Shown: one piece after another, positions 1-9,389 of the stretch
How the letters are laid out: every line of letters starts with the position of its first letter
How positions within the stretch are numbered: position 1 is the stretch's first letter
DNA from: Phaeoceros laevis
Lineage: Eukaryota; Anthocerotophyta; Anthocerotopsida; Notothyladales
Reading direction: 5' to 3'
DNA length: 46,284 nucleotides
Assembly: GCA_049999765.1 (NCBI GenBank)
Contig: JBNGIQ010008371.1
Span: 1 to 46,284, forward strand
Translations under genes and position numbers: made by a program
Notes under the pieces: model-generated
Seen by the model: only the letters and a program-made list of their open reading frames with translations
What the model was told of the DNA's origin: nothing
Databases searched by the model: none

Positions 1-480
1 CACTTGCTGCCAAATCCCACCAAGATTGGCTTCAATTCTTCCAAGATGAGTCTTTAGCAATTCTTCACACACTCTAGCAGCTTCCTTCTACACTTGAGCA
101 TTCCATGTCCAGGTTAGTCATGGTCGGCAGCAGATCCAGGTCGCTCCAGGTCGCTCCAGCAGTAGCTCCAAGCTCGAACTCCAGCCGCAGCTCTGATACC
201 ATGTAATCAGAACCAACATGGACAGCGCGTGAGCGCTCACCCCCAAGTAGCGCTTCACAAGCGTGAGCCAAAGACTTACGTTTATTATGAAACAATGCCC
301 TTAAGTAGTAAGGCCCCAAAGGCCGGTGACCAAAACACACAAAGACCACCGACACATGACCACCGACACACATGGGCTGGCCTGAAGCTTCAAGCGAAGC
401 ATCCATGTTCTAGCTGTTTCTCTAACATTGCATGTGGTCTCGAACCACAGGACCTAGCAACTGGTATGAAACTAACTGCA
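1..480 (-). mobile_element. Partial Ty1/copia-like LTR retrotransposon
   Basis: Positions 190-201 read on the minus strand as TGGTATCAGAGC, the standard initiator-Met-tRNA primer-binding site of plant copia elements. The LTR would lie at 202-480: on the minus strand it starts TGCAGTTAG and ends CTGATTACA, keeping the TG...CA rule, and it touches the primer site. Positions 1-189 would be the leader, which runs off the window. The second LTR and the gag-pol region are not visible, so a solo LTR plus leader or a full element are both possible. The LTR abuts the start of the duplicated ubiquitin-like pseudogene. Confidence 0.6.
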
Positions 481-483
481 TGA

Positions 484-770
484 GAGGAAACACTGTGATT
501 TGAAATGAGCTCCAAGCGTTTGGCTAAGACACAGAAAATGAGATCCACGGCCAGGCCTCCCACTAAGAGACAGAAAACGAAGTGTGAACGGCCAAGCATT
601 TCAAGGCGAAGGAACAGAAAATGAGCTCCGTGGTTGGCTTGGCCAAGCACATGTTACCAATGGTCCAAGCCAAGAGTTGGTACAACACACGTAACAGATT
701 GCACTAAATAAACAGTGTCCAGAGGTATCTAAGAAAACCTAACCTGGGAAATCGGGAGCATGACGTAAAC
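484..770 (+). pseudogene. Truncated copy of the ubiquitin-like gene at 3605
   Basis: This stretch matches roughly 3587-3875, starting at the shared GAGGAAACACTGTG leader and the ATGAGCTCCAAGCGTTTGG start. The copy then goes out of frame: the repeated lysine-rich segment is shifted, TAA appears within CACTAAATAAACAG, and homology ends soon after the block AACCTAACCTGGGAAATCGGGAGCA. The middle domain and the ubiquitin-like domain are missing. It is best read as the dead member of a duplicated pair. The LTR element ends directly upstream, so the promoter may have been lost through that insertion. Confidence 0.75.
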
Positions 771-1402
771 TTTTATAAGGGTTCTTCCAGGTTTACAATG
801 CTTCTACATTTGCTTACGTTTGGTGACGGGTGTGGATTCAGAAAGGTGAAGACCTGTGTAACACGTACAGCAAGTAGAAGGTTCCACGAGGAGCATGGTT
901 CGAACGGGGTGAAGGGATTTGCCGGTGGGCAGAGCGTAGCGAGGAGGCCACGACAAACATTGCACGCATTTGGAGCCTTCCAAGGAAGTAGTTGCTTGCT
1001 AGACCCCCCATTAGTTGCTGCACATGCAGGGTCCCCATCCCTGCCCGTACTGGTCACCATCGAAAGTTAGTGCGGGCCAGATGGCCATGGAAAGCCGAAA
1101 TGCACAGGGGCATGCTGTGGCCTCTGCATTGCCGGAGCAAACATGTATCTCCAAATTGCATGATTTCAAGGACTAAGCATCTCCAGACGCCCGCCTTCAC
1201 ACGCGCGCGGTGCCGACCGGATGTCTTACTCGCCCAAGCACTGTCGTACGCCTTTGCCCAAACAAGACGCGTGGAGATAAGGCGCCAGCTGTGCTATAGC
1301 CAGCTGCCTATAGGTCACCCAGCATTCCCTGGATAGGCCAGCTGGCAAGGTGTGGTTGCAAGCAGGACGTTGATCGACATCGGCCAGGCCGGGCCTCAAA
1401 GC
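771..1402. other. Intergenic stretch, no gene recognised
   Basis: Short overlapping open frames occur on both strands, but none resembles a known family or has supporting splice structure. The right end is presumably the upstream region of the jacalin-aerolysin gene. Confidence 0.5.
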
Positions 1403-1412
1403 TGTATATAGC
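1403..1412 (+). promoter_or_regulatory. Candidate TATA box of the jacalin-aerolysin gene
   Basis: TGTATATAGC lies about 170 bp before the ATG at 1577. That leaves room for transcription to start near 1435 and a 5' UTR of about 140 bp. Only the motif and its position support this. Confidence 0.35.
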
Positions 1413-1576
1413 TAGCGCGCTACAACAGTTCGAGATCCTGCATTGATCACGGACTCTGCTTCGTGACCAATAGATCTGGAGAGCTGCTATTCGAACAAGC
1501 AGGCCTGCAGCTAAGCAGTCAGTCATCCTAGGCTGGAAGTCCATCAGCTGATCATCATTGAAGTCCATCATTGATC

Positions 1577-2842
1577 ATGACGTCGCATCTGGAGACGCCG
1601 GTGAGAGTGATCGGATCCCGGGACAGTGGCGTGCCATTCCAAGCGTGGGCGGGCGCCGACGGCAGAGTAGTGGAGAGAATCTTGGTGTACTCGGGTCCAT
1701 CGATGATCAAGGCGATTACATTGTGGCTCACCAACACTCCTCCGATCACGTTTGGCAGGCCTTCCCCGAACACCGGCTCCCGGCAGTACAACTTCCAACC
1801 TGGCGAGCGGATTACCAAGCTATCGCTCTGGGGCAACGGTGCAGGTACGTAGCGAGCGAGCTAATAAGCATTCATGAATTGCTTCACTTTTTTTCAAGCA
1901 CTTCAGTATAGTAGTAGGGGAGGTCATGCTAACGGACTCCACATGGGAATCGAGCACGCTCACCATTGCGACAGCTTTCTTACAAACTTCTGAACAACAT
2001 AGATCTGTGCTACTCACATTGCAAACTTACAAGTGCCTGCAGGTACCCGCTCTGGGTGGATTCGTTTCGAGACGACCTTGACCCAGCAGACGGGCCGGAT
2101 TTTCGATTTCGGCATGACTTCCTGGGGCAGGAGGGAGGAGTTCCCTATCGACGTGGGATCGGGCGTCTTCGTGGGTTTGATAGGGAGGTCTAACTGGGAT
2201 ATAGACTCGTTGGGCTTTGTTTTCGTGAAGCCGATTGCGTCGGCGCGCGTGGTGGACATCCGTTACCCCACTCTGGCCCTGGACACACACGCCGGGATCA
2301 GGCCGGTCACCTTGGATGCTCTCTCCAATAGCAACACCAGTCCAGTGCCCGTCGACTGGGCCTTCGAGGGCAGCAGGAACGTCACAGAGTCCTCCTCCTG
2401 GTCCAACACCACCGCCTTCGCTTACCACGTCGGCTGGAGCGTCGAGGGCAGCATTCCGTTCCTGGCGTCGGCGGGGGCGTCCGGGGGCTGGGAGCTCAGC
2501 GTCTCGGTCACGCGCGAGCACACCTCCTCCACGGAGCGCACCCTCACGTGGGCCAACTCCGGAACGCTCCAGCCCGGTCAGTCGGTTTCTCTGCAGGCCG
2601 TCACCAGATTCGGAAACCTCAACATCGAGTACGAGGCCACCTTCGAAGTGGTGCTCAGGGACGGGAACAGGTTCAGGTATCCGTTCACGGACACCTATTT
2701 CGGGACTGCGTACACGGGGGTGGAGATCGCGGTAAGTGGCACCAGAACAGGCGCACCAGCTGATGAGGAAGAACAACCTGTACTAGAACCGCCGGTCTCC
2801 GAACAAGTCCTGGACATATCTGAACTTCTGCCGCAGTCCTGA
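1577..2842 (+). CDS. Jacalin-like lectin / aerolysin-type beta-pore-forming protein
   Basis: Two exons, 1577-1844 and 2043-2842, joined through a GTACGT donor and a CCTGCAG acceptor (198 bp intron, phase 1), give about 355 residues. Residues about 5-150 look like a jacalin-type beta-prism lectin, with blocks such as ERITKLSLWGNG, GRIFDFGMTSWG and SLGFVFVKPI. Residues about 155-330 look like an aerolysin/ETX-MTX2-type pore-forming module rich in Ser/Thr/Val alternation. The tail (PADEEEQPVLEPP) is acidic. No signal peptide is visible, so the protein is probably cytosolic or released on damage. Members of this architecture bind glycans and oligomerise in membranes; a defence role is inferred. 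ATG 1577 was chosen because it is the first ATG of the frame. A GTAAGT at 2732 could be an alternative donor. A broken relative lies at 4690. Confidence 0.78.
1911..1959. repeat. Dispersed repeat inside jacalin-aerolysin intron 1
   Basis: A GTAGTAG run followed by GTCATGCT and a 25-base block (1935-1959, beginning GACTCCACATGGGAATCG) recurs at 25121-25170 inside the TIR element. The 25-base block is identical in both places. Confidence 0.7.
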
Positions 2843-3604
2843 CAGTTTTAAAAAGTGAGCTCCATTTATTAGTGAATAGTATCTAAATGACAGTCAGTTG
2901 CCCGGCCCGGGGGGTTTTTTTTTGGCTACGCCTTTTTTCCCCTCCAGGGGCAACCACTGGAACTAGTATCAGCTATGATGTAAGTTACCTCATAAATTTT
3001 GAGATCTATACCAAAAGAAGCTGCTGCTTCCCTCCCTGTTGTACATATGTCACCAACAGTTTGCACCTGTCTTCAAGATGCATGCAAATGTAGAAGCATT
3101 ACCTGGAAGTTTACGAGGCAAGAATCTTGAGGCACAAGCGACAGCATATCCGCATGACTACATGATTGGATGTGTAGAGTAAAGATCACGATCTGCCACC
3201 ATCCCATGTGATTGGGACCACAAGGCACTTCAAGTTGTCTGCATCCGTCTACCTGGAATTGTGGTGCCCACTAAAGTGTGTGAATTCATACTCCCCGGGG
3301 ACGTTTTTTACATAGGGTTCTAATTAATGGCTTGATTTCCTGTTACTGAAAGATCAGGAGGCCTGAGGCCTTCAAGCGTTTCTTGAAAGTGTTACATGTT
3401 CCAAGAGAAGGTGAAAAGACTTGTTGGTAGGAATTACTGTGCTCAAGTCCCTACTTATTGCATGTGAGCTCGCTGATGAGGCAAACTTATCGTGAACATC
3501 CATTCATCCAGGCTTATAGCTGCCCCGTTCAAAAATCGTGGCCAGCGCAGAAAGCTCCATATCTATACCTGTAGCTCAAGCTCGAAGGAGGAAACACTGT
3601 GAAA
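2843..3604. other. Intergenic stretch between the lectin and ubiquitin-like genes
   Basis: It holds the presumed 3' UTR of the lectin gene and the upstream region of the ubiquitin-like gene. No family was recognised in any frame. Confidence 0.5.
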
Positions 3605-4600
3605 ATGAGCTCCAAGCGTTTGGCTAAGAAACAGAAAATAAGCTCCACGGCCAGGCCTCCCGCTAAGAAACAGAAAACCAAGTTGTCAATGGCCAAGCAT
3701 GTCGCAAAGGAACAGAAAATGAGCTCCATGGCTGGCTTGGCCGAGCACCAGTTACCAGTGGTCCAAGCACAAGATCCTGCCAAGACTTGGTACAACGCAG
3801 TACAGATTGCTGTAATAAACAGTGGAGGAGTATTCGCAATCACAAATCTCTCAGAAGACCTAACCTGGGAAATCGGGAGCAAGCTGAGCAGGAAGGTTCT
3901 CAAGGCATACATGACCGCCACCATGCACAGCCCCTGGGAACTGCACCTTGCCTTGGACTTGCACAAGGGAGAAGGAGTGAGCGCAAGCAGCTTCCACGTA
4001 ATCACCGCTAGCTCCATGGAGAGTCATGTGGACAGAGGGCTGTTCAACATTGTGCAAATGAACGCTGTCAACTGGCGGCACTTATACATCGATTTTGGCG
4101 GCACCGTCTCCGATGTCTCCAGCTTAACTGGCTCCCTAACACTCCCAATGCTGATTGTGATTCCTGGCTACAGTCTCCAAATTTTTGAGCCCAAGTTGCA
4201 AGCTCCGTTGCACGAAGTGAAGGAAGCGTATGGGAATATCGATCCGGAGTCCCCGGAGTCCCATTCCATGTCTACCAAGGTCTTCCGCTGCCGATTGCCG
4301 CGTGGTTTCAAGATCCACGGCCACCGCATCGGCACTATCCTGGCCAACAGCTTCCAACACGAACCGGCGGAGCGACAATTTGAAGTGATAGTCAAAAAGA
4401 TAACTGGGGAAACGCGCGTGCTTCAAGTTTCATCTGGGATGAGTGTAGGGGACCTGAAAGAGCTGTACGAAGAGTGTACGGGCGTCCCGAGTGACCAGCT
4501 ACGTCTAATTGAGGGTGGTCGCCAATTGAAGGACTCGGAGCTTCTAGGAAGCATTGAGGGTTCCCTGTTCCACGCCGTACTGAAACTGCGGGGAGATTAG
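3605..4600 (+). CDS. Ubiquitin-like-domain protein with lysine-rich N-terminus
   Basis: A single exon of 331 residues. Residues 1-45 contain repeated basic units (SKRLAKKQK, PPAKKQKTK, AKEQK) that look like nuclear-localisation signals. Residues about 55-250 form a domain I do not recognise. The last ~75 residues are clearly ubiquitin-like: FEVIVKKITGETRVLQV, then DQLRLIEGGRQLKDSELL and the end LHAVLKLRGD-like (actual HAVLKLRGD). Ubiquitin ends LRLRGG; here the last residue is Asp, so processing and conjugation as a modifier are unlikely. A fused UBL acting as a binding module is more plausible. ATG 3605 follows GTGAAA and is conserved in the broken copy at 484. It lies between an intact and a broken jacalin-aerolysin gene, in the same orientation. 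Confidence 0.75.
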   Translation: MSSKRLAKKQKISSTARPPAKKQKTKLSMAKHVAKEQKMSSMAGLAEHQLPVVQAQDPAKTWYNAVQIAVINSGGVFAITNLSEDLTWEIGSKLSRKVLKAYMTATMHSPWELHLALDLHKGEGVSASSFHVITASSMESHVDRGLFNIVQMNAVNWRHLYIDFGGTVSDVSSLTGSLTLPMLIVIPGYSLQIFEPKLQAPLHEVKEAYGNIDPESPESHSMSTKVFRCRLPRGFKIHGHRIGTILANSFQHEPAERQFEVIVKKITGETRVLQVSSGMSVGDLKELYEECTGVPSDQLRLIEGGRQLKDSELLGSIEGSLFHAVLKLRGD

Positions 4601-4689
4601 GATAACTTCGTCGAAACTTTTTGTGTAATTAATTCATTAATATTATGAGTGACGCTTTCGTTGCTGCCACGAGTTAGCTAGACTAGAGT

Positions 4690-4815
4690 ATAGACCAATT
4701 GGGCTCTGTTTTCCTCAAGCCAATTGAGTCGGCGCGCGTGGTAGAGGTCTCGTACACCACTCCGGAACTGGACACGCAGTTCGGGATCAGGCCCGTGACA
4801 GAAGTGGCGTCATCG
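4690..4815 (+). pseudogene. Jacalin-aerolysin gene fragment
   Basis: In one frame this reads LGSVFLKPIESARVVEV and then a block ending FGIRPVT. It corresponds to the junction between the lectin and pore-forming modules of the gene at 1577, residues about 145-180. Homology stops on both sides, so neither a complete lectin nor a pore-forming module remains. Its position after the intact ubiquitin-like gene mirrors the order of the first pair. Confidence 0.75.
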
Positions 4816-7468
4816 AAGAAGTGTTACACCGTTTGTGCTCCCTGGTACACAGGTCTGCATCGACCACTACTGTACACCCGTTCTTTCCTTCGGTCCTTCA
4901 CTTGAGGTCATCTTAGGCTTAAGCTAGAATACTGCAGATTTCGGCATCGCTACAAATCTTAGTTACCGCGGCTTAAGAAACGGTGAAAACGAAAACGCGT
5001 TTCCAAACGTTTCTTTAGTGTAGCGGGTGCCACGGAAACCGGACTAGGGCTCCTTTTTATTATATTTCAATTCCCATGTGCCCTGGGGCCCTGGGGCTAG
5101 ACGCGTTAGTTTTTATACTACTACTAGGTCCGATAGAATGCATATGATGCCGTCAGATTAGGGCAACCTCGTGAAGAGTTTTTGTGTGAGTGATGGTTGT
5201 CGCTGTTGTTGAAACGTTGTAATAATGGAGAGAGCGAGAGAGAGTTCACCTATCGTGCTGGTCCATTAACTGGCACACGCGTCCGAACTCGTCAATTCCT
5301 GTGGCTCCCACTGCACATTCCGCAAATGGCCAATTCAGTATTTGCCTCTGAAGTCTCGAAACTCATGGCTGTCATGATCCGTCAAGATCTTCTCCACATT
5401 ATCCCATCAACAATCTCACCCATTAACTGGGTTGATTTCCTCCTGATGGATTACCTTGCTCGTTTGCCTGCTAATACGTTGCACTGGGAAGGTACCCTTG
5501 CCATGCCAGCTGACGAAAGGACGTTCTCTGCGCTCTGTCTGTGGATAAGATATCATCGCTAGAATTGAAGTCACAGAGTCGATCAACAAATCTGCCAAGT
5601 GACACAGCTGATGATGATAAGCCGGCCAGCAACTTCTGAAAGCTTAAAACAACGAAAGCCTTCATTCCAGCACTCTTGTAAGCACCAGCTACCTGTCCAG
5701 AAGTCTGAACCATAACAATTCAGACTTTAGTGGCTCGAGTCTCAGAGTCTTGCAAAGTGAGACGGCATCTCTCATGACTGAAGTAGGACATGCACCTTGA
5801 AGGAACACAATTGCGTGAGTACGCAAGCATAACTGGCTAACTTCCAACTTCTGCAGAATGTATGTATGTATTGTTTTACATGCATCAGGACCCCATTTAT
5901 AAGACAAATATAGCAACAATCTGAAAAGCTTTGAATTGAGAGCCTAACCAGACACGAGCAATGACCTAAACTATCACTTGCTATTTATTCAGACGAAGCT
6001 AAACCAAGAGCACATTTATAAACAAACTCTGGGGTGTATGCTACCTCTGGCAGATCATCTTCAAGCATTTTACTTAAACAACCACACGCTACAGGTGAAG
6101 CAAACAGCTTGGCTACCTGTTTGTTGGCTACCCCTTGCTCCAGTTGGCAAGGTTGATCTCCTAGCACATATCTGACCTTCTTTGATATACTGGCTTGGTT
6201 CAGAGCCTCGTTCCTAGCATACGGGCCAAGTGCAATGCTTACAAGAGTCACAAACAAGAAGGGAAGGACAACTGTACTTGACATATATACAAGTAGTTTG
6301 TACCTGCCAACCAGTTCACCTACATTAATTAGTTGGTGGCCCATATCCCAATACATATTGCACACTTCACTAAGGCAAACCACCACCACCAGCATATTGA
6401 AGACACACTACGGTATCAGGGCAAACATACCAGAAGGATTCACATTGAGGATTTTCCGGATTTTGTGCTATAACTAGTAATTCTTCGAGGGGACACTTGA
6501 AGGCACCAAGCCCTTTGCGCAGCAAGTATATTAGAGCCCTGTAAAGTCCATTTTCCCTGCAGAGCCTGACAACCCGCACAGATCATAAACTGCTCCAAGG
6601 TTCTTAATACATGTAGGAACCACACGACCTAGCAGAAGAGGAACCATATGAAACTAGCTACGAGGAGCAGCAAAAGAGAATATGTCATAGCCTGCTTGAA
6701 ATTCAAGGATGCAAGGTTCATCGTCCAACCCGCCTTGGCAGGGCTCCTAGGTACGTAGCCACGGCATGCATATTCACTCGAGGTACGTAGGAGGTGGCTT
6801 GAGCTGGAATCCACGTTCTTGGTAATTACCTAGAAAATCCGCGGTCTTCTTCATCTTCTCTCTCACCAGTGGCACAGACGTGCACGGAGTTCCCAGGTTA
6901 CCCAAAGTAGTAATGGAGTGTTCCCATTCAGAAAACCTTCCCAGGAGTCTTCGAGATCGCCGATGCTAGCTGCAGACAACACCAGTGGCTGCATGACTCG
7001 GAATTCCGGCGCCAGTAATGCTGGCCACTCTCCGTTCAAGGTTCAAGGTGTGGTGCAGTCTGCTTCCCCGTCCCTTCCGTAGAGGAACAGCCAAGGCCTG
7101 CCTAGAGTTTTAACCAGCACAAGACACGAGAATTCGAAGCACCAGCTGGCATCCGCTAAAATATCTCATCCAGCTTGTCAGCTCACAAGGACTGTGAGTC
7201 TGTGAGGTGGCAATCGGCAGCCCAACGTGGGCGCAGCTGTCGGCAAGCTACAAGCTCTGAAGCAAGTTGAATGCGGAGTAGGCGGCTCTACCGAGCTTGC
7301 AACTGGCCATGTGTAATTCTTGGAAAGTTGTTGCTGCAGTGACACCCGTACAGCTGCTAGCGAACTGGACTTCCTAGTCGGGGCGCCGCCCGGCCCGGTC
7401 TGCTTTCAAGGGAACTAGCTAACTAGTGCTGCTTCCACAGGGTTGGGGCTTGCCCCGGGAGGGGTGGG
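4816..7468. other. Gene-poor interval, no family recognised
   Basis: Several open frames of 60-136 codons exist on both strands. One on the minus strand (6629-6814) ends in a hydrophobic stretch, LLLLLVASFIWFLFC. None could be assigned to a family or chained through convincing splice sites. A GA-rich tract lies near 5226-5242. The right end presumably carries the promoter of the DOG1-domain gene. Confidence 0.4.
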
Positions 7469-7570
7469 GTGATCCCTCACCCAGCCACCCCGACTGCTGG
7501 ATGCTGCGCATGCATCTTGCCAAGTCATAGACGAAGTGCTGAAGCGGAATTGGACCGGACCTGGAACTGG

Positions 7571-8398
7571 ATGGAGGCGCCGGCGATGGAGTCCGCGGGG
7601 GGGCCCTCTTTCTGCGGCAAGGGCAGCCAATTGCCGAAGTTGGAGAATCCGGGGATAGCTGTGAAGGCCAGGAAGGAGCTCTATGGCAGCTGGTGGGGCA
7701 AGCTGGCGGACCATGTTCGGCAAGTGCGGCTGGCGCTCAAGGATGAGCTTCCCACACCTCAGCTGCGGGCGATGCTGTGGGGGATCCACTCCGACTACGC
7801 TGATTTCGTGGAACAGAAGCTGGAGCTGGGCAGAAGTGACCCTGACCTGATATCCGCAGCAGGCACAGGATGCAACTGCATCGAGGGAGCGTTCATGTGG
7901 ATGGGCAGCTGGAGACCGGCTTCCAGCATCATGCTGGCTTGCTCCACCCTGTGTTTAGATTTCGAGGTCAACAGTGCGGCTGCTGCCGAGAGGCTCAAGT
8001 TGGAGCTGGATGCGCTGCAGAAACGGACGCAGCAGGTGGAAGACGGCATTTCCGCTCTGGTCACCGAGCACCAGATGCTCAACAGCGGTGACGTGATCCA
8101 GACGATTGTGGGCCGGACGGGTTCCAGTCGCAGAAAGATGGACTCTGATGTCAAGGAGTTGGAAGCTACGCTTCAACCTAATCTGGGCTCGCTCTCCAGG
8201 CTCCTCATGGAAGCTGAGCAGCTCCGCTTGCACACACTGAGGGAGCTGCTGGAGACGCTCACACCGCAGCAGGCTGCTCGGTGCTTCATAGCGGGGTATG
8301 AGATTCTGTTCTGCCTACGCAGAATGAGCTCGGAGAAAGTGCTCTCCCCCAAGAATCTCACTTTGGATGGGGTCCCCCCCCCCCTGGGGGTTAGCTAG
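7571..8398 (+). CDS. DOG1/TGA-type domain protein
   Basis: A single exon; ATG 7571 gives 275 residues, and the frame stays open upstream to 7469. The body matches the DOG1 domain shared by seed-dormancy regulators and the C-terminal part of TGA bZIP factors. It shows an N-terminal SWWGKL segment, LRAMLWGIHSDYADF, the diagnostic EGAFMWMGSWRPAS, a coiled region with LELDALQKRTQQVEDGISALV, and a C-terminal LRELLETLTPQQAARCFIAG. No bZIP basic region precedes it, so it is a stand-alone DOG1-domain protein rather than a TGA factor. Related proteins bind heme or act in dormancy, ABA or pathogen signalling; no specific role can be read here. A run of C residues near 8370 makes the extreme C-terminus (DGVPPPLGVS) low-complexity and possibly sensitive to sequencing error. 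Confidence 0.82.
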   Translation: MEAPAMESAGGPSFCGKGSQLPKLENPGIAVKARKELYGSWWGKLADHVRQVRLALKDELPTPQLRAMLWGIHSDYADFVEQKLELGRSDPDLISAAGTGCNCIEGAFMWMGSWRPASSIMLACSTLCLDFEVNSAAAAERLKLELDALQKRTQQVEDGISALVTEHQMLNSGDVIQTIVGRTGSSRRKMDSDVKELEATLQPNLGSLSRLLMEAEQLRLHTLRELLETLTPQQAARCFIAGYEILFCLRRMSSEKVLSPKNLTLDGVPPPLGVS

Positions 8399-9191
8399 CT
8401 AGTAGACCAGTTACACTAGTCACGAGGTTCATCTCGCCACATCCAGGTCCACACAGCTCTTTTGGTTGTGTTCAAAGAAAATGCCAGCTGCTGGCTTGCG
8501 CAATTGCAATGTGCTGCTAGGCTCGATGGTGGGGGTGCTTGGCCTAGAGTGATCCGAGCTTTTTGTACATTATGTTCACATGATTTCAAAGGGATTTCCA
8601 CACTTGTCCCTTGCTTGCTTGTGGAGCATAATCCTCCTTCCATGACATTGTGCCATAATTCTCCGGCGGACAGTCTGCTCACCATACATCCAACCCCTTC
8701 ATGCACCGTAATGCTGAAAGTCGAGCAAATGACGCTTTCAGTAATTTAGCGGACACACAATGATGTCGGCTGATGTGTTAGAGAGGGGCATTCAACTTAA
8801 CTCTTTTGTTTGCACCTGCTTGAAGGAGGAACTTTATTGAGCAGTTTTACCACCAAAAACTTTATTAAACACTTTTGGGCCGCAGCCCAAAAGTGCCCAT
8901 TTGAAAGTCCCACTGTTTTTAGCAGACCATATGGTTGCCTCCTGAAAGCTTGTGCGAGTTACGTACAGCACGACAGGCAGCTGCATACAGAATGATTCAT
9001 CACTTCAAAAAATGAATGTCAATCTTGGCAGCCACAGTCTTCATTGTGGCTTGGTGTGAATTCGAGTCTCTCTCAAAAATTCTCTGCTCAATTTAGAAGC
9101 AATACACCTATAAAATCTGCGACGCAACCATGACCAACTCGACGTTCTCGGAGGTACCTCGATCGCACTTGGCTTCCTCTTGGCACTTGAG
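8399..9191. other. Intergenic stretch between the DOG1 gene and the protease-inhibitor gene
   Basis: It probably carries the 3' ends of both neighbours, which converge here. A short imperfect hairpin, TTGGGCCGCAGCCCAA, lies at about 8875. No gene was recognised. Confidence 0.45.
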
Positions 9192-9389
9192 CTATCCAAC
9201 GGATGGCACCCTTGCAACCTTGTTGAACTTGTCCACAAATATGCGAACCCTATTCGACCTCCAGTCGAGAGTGATGATGGCATCGCTGGGAAGAATGTGC
9301 ACTTGGAAGGCCGCACTTTCTGCCTCAATTCGCCTCTGTGCCTCTTCCCCATCCAACCCCACGAGATCTGGCCACCTCTTCATCTTCAT
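9192..9389 (-). CDS. Potato-inhibitor-I family serine protease inhibitor
   Basis: A 65-residue protein from ATG 9389, the size of the mature family fold. It shows the N-terminal KRWPDLVG motif (family pattern KxxWPELVG), GEEAQRRIE in the helix, the binding loop ITLDWRSNRVRIF and the C-terminal VARVPSVG. By alignment with the eglin c / CI-2 group the scissile bond is Leu41-Asp42. Leu at P1 predicts inhibition of chymotrypsin-, subtilisin- or elastase-like enzymes. Arg47 and Arg49 are the loop-stabilising arginines. There are no cysteines, as in many plant members. No signal peptide is seen, but the frame stays open upstream to 9428 without an ATG, so a spliced leader exon cannot be excluded. 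The long open frames on the opposite strand are treated as shadows of this gene and its UTRs. Confidence 0.82.
   Translation of the reverse strand: MKMKRWPDLVGLDGEEAQRRIEAESAAFQVHILPSDAIITLDWRSNRVRIFVDKFNKVARVPSVG

Noticed and set aside
2732-2955. Extra intron at the end of the jacalin-aerolysin gene (GTAAGT at 2732)
   Set aside because: The frame reads on to a stop at 2842 and no acceptor gives a recognisable continuation; kept only as a possible alternative donor.
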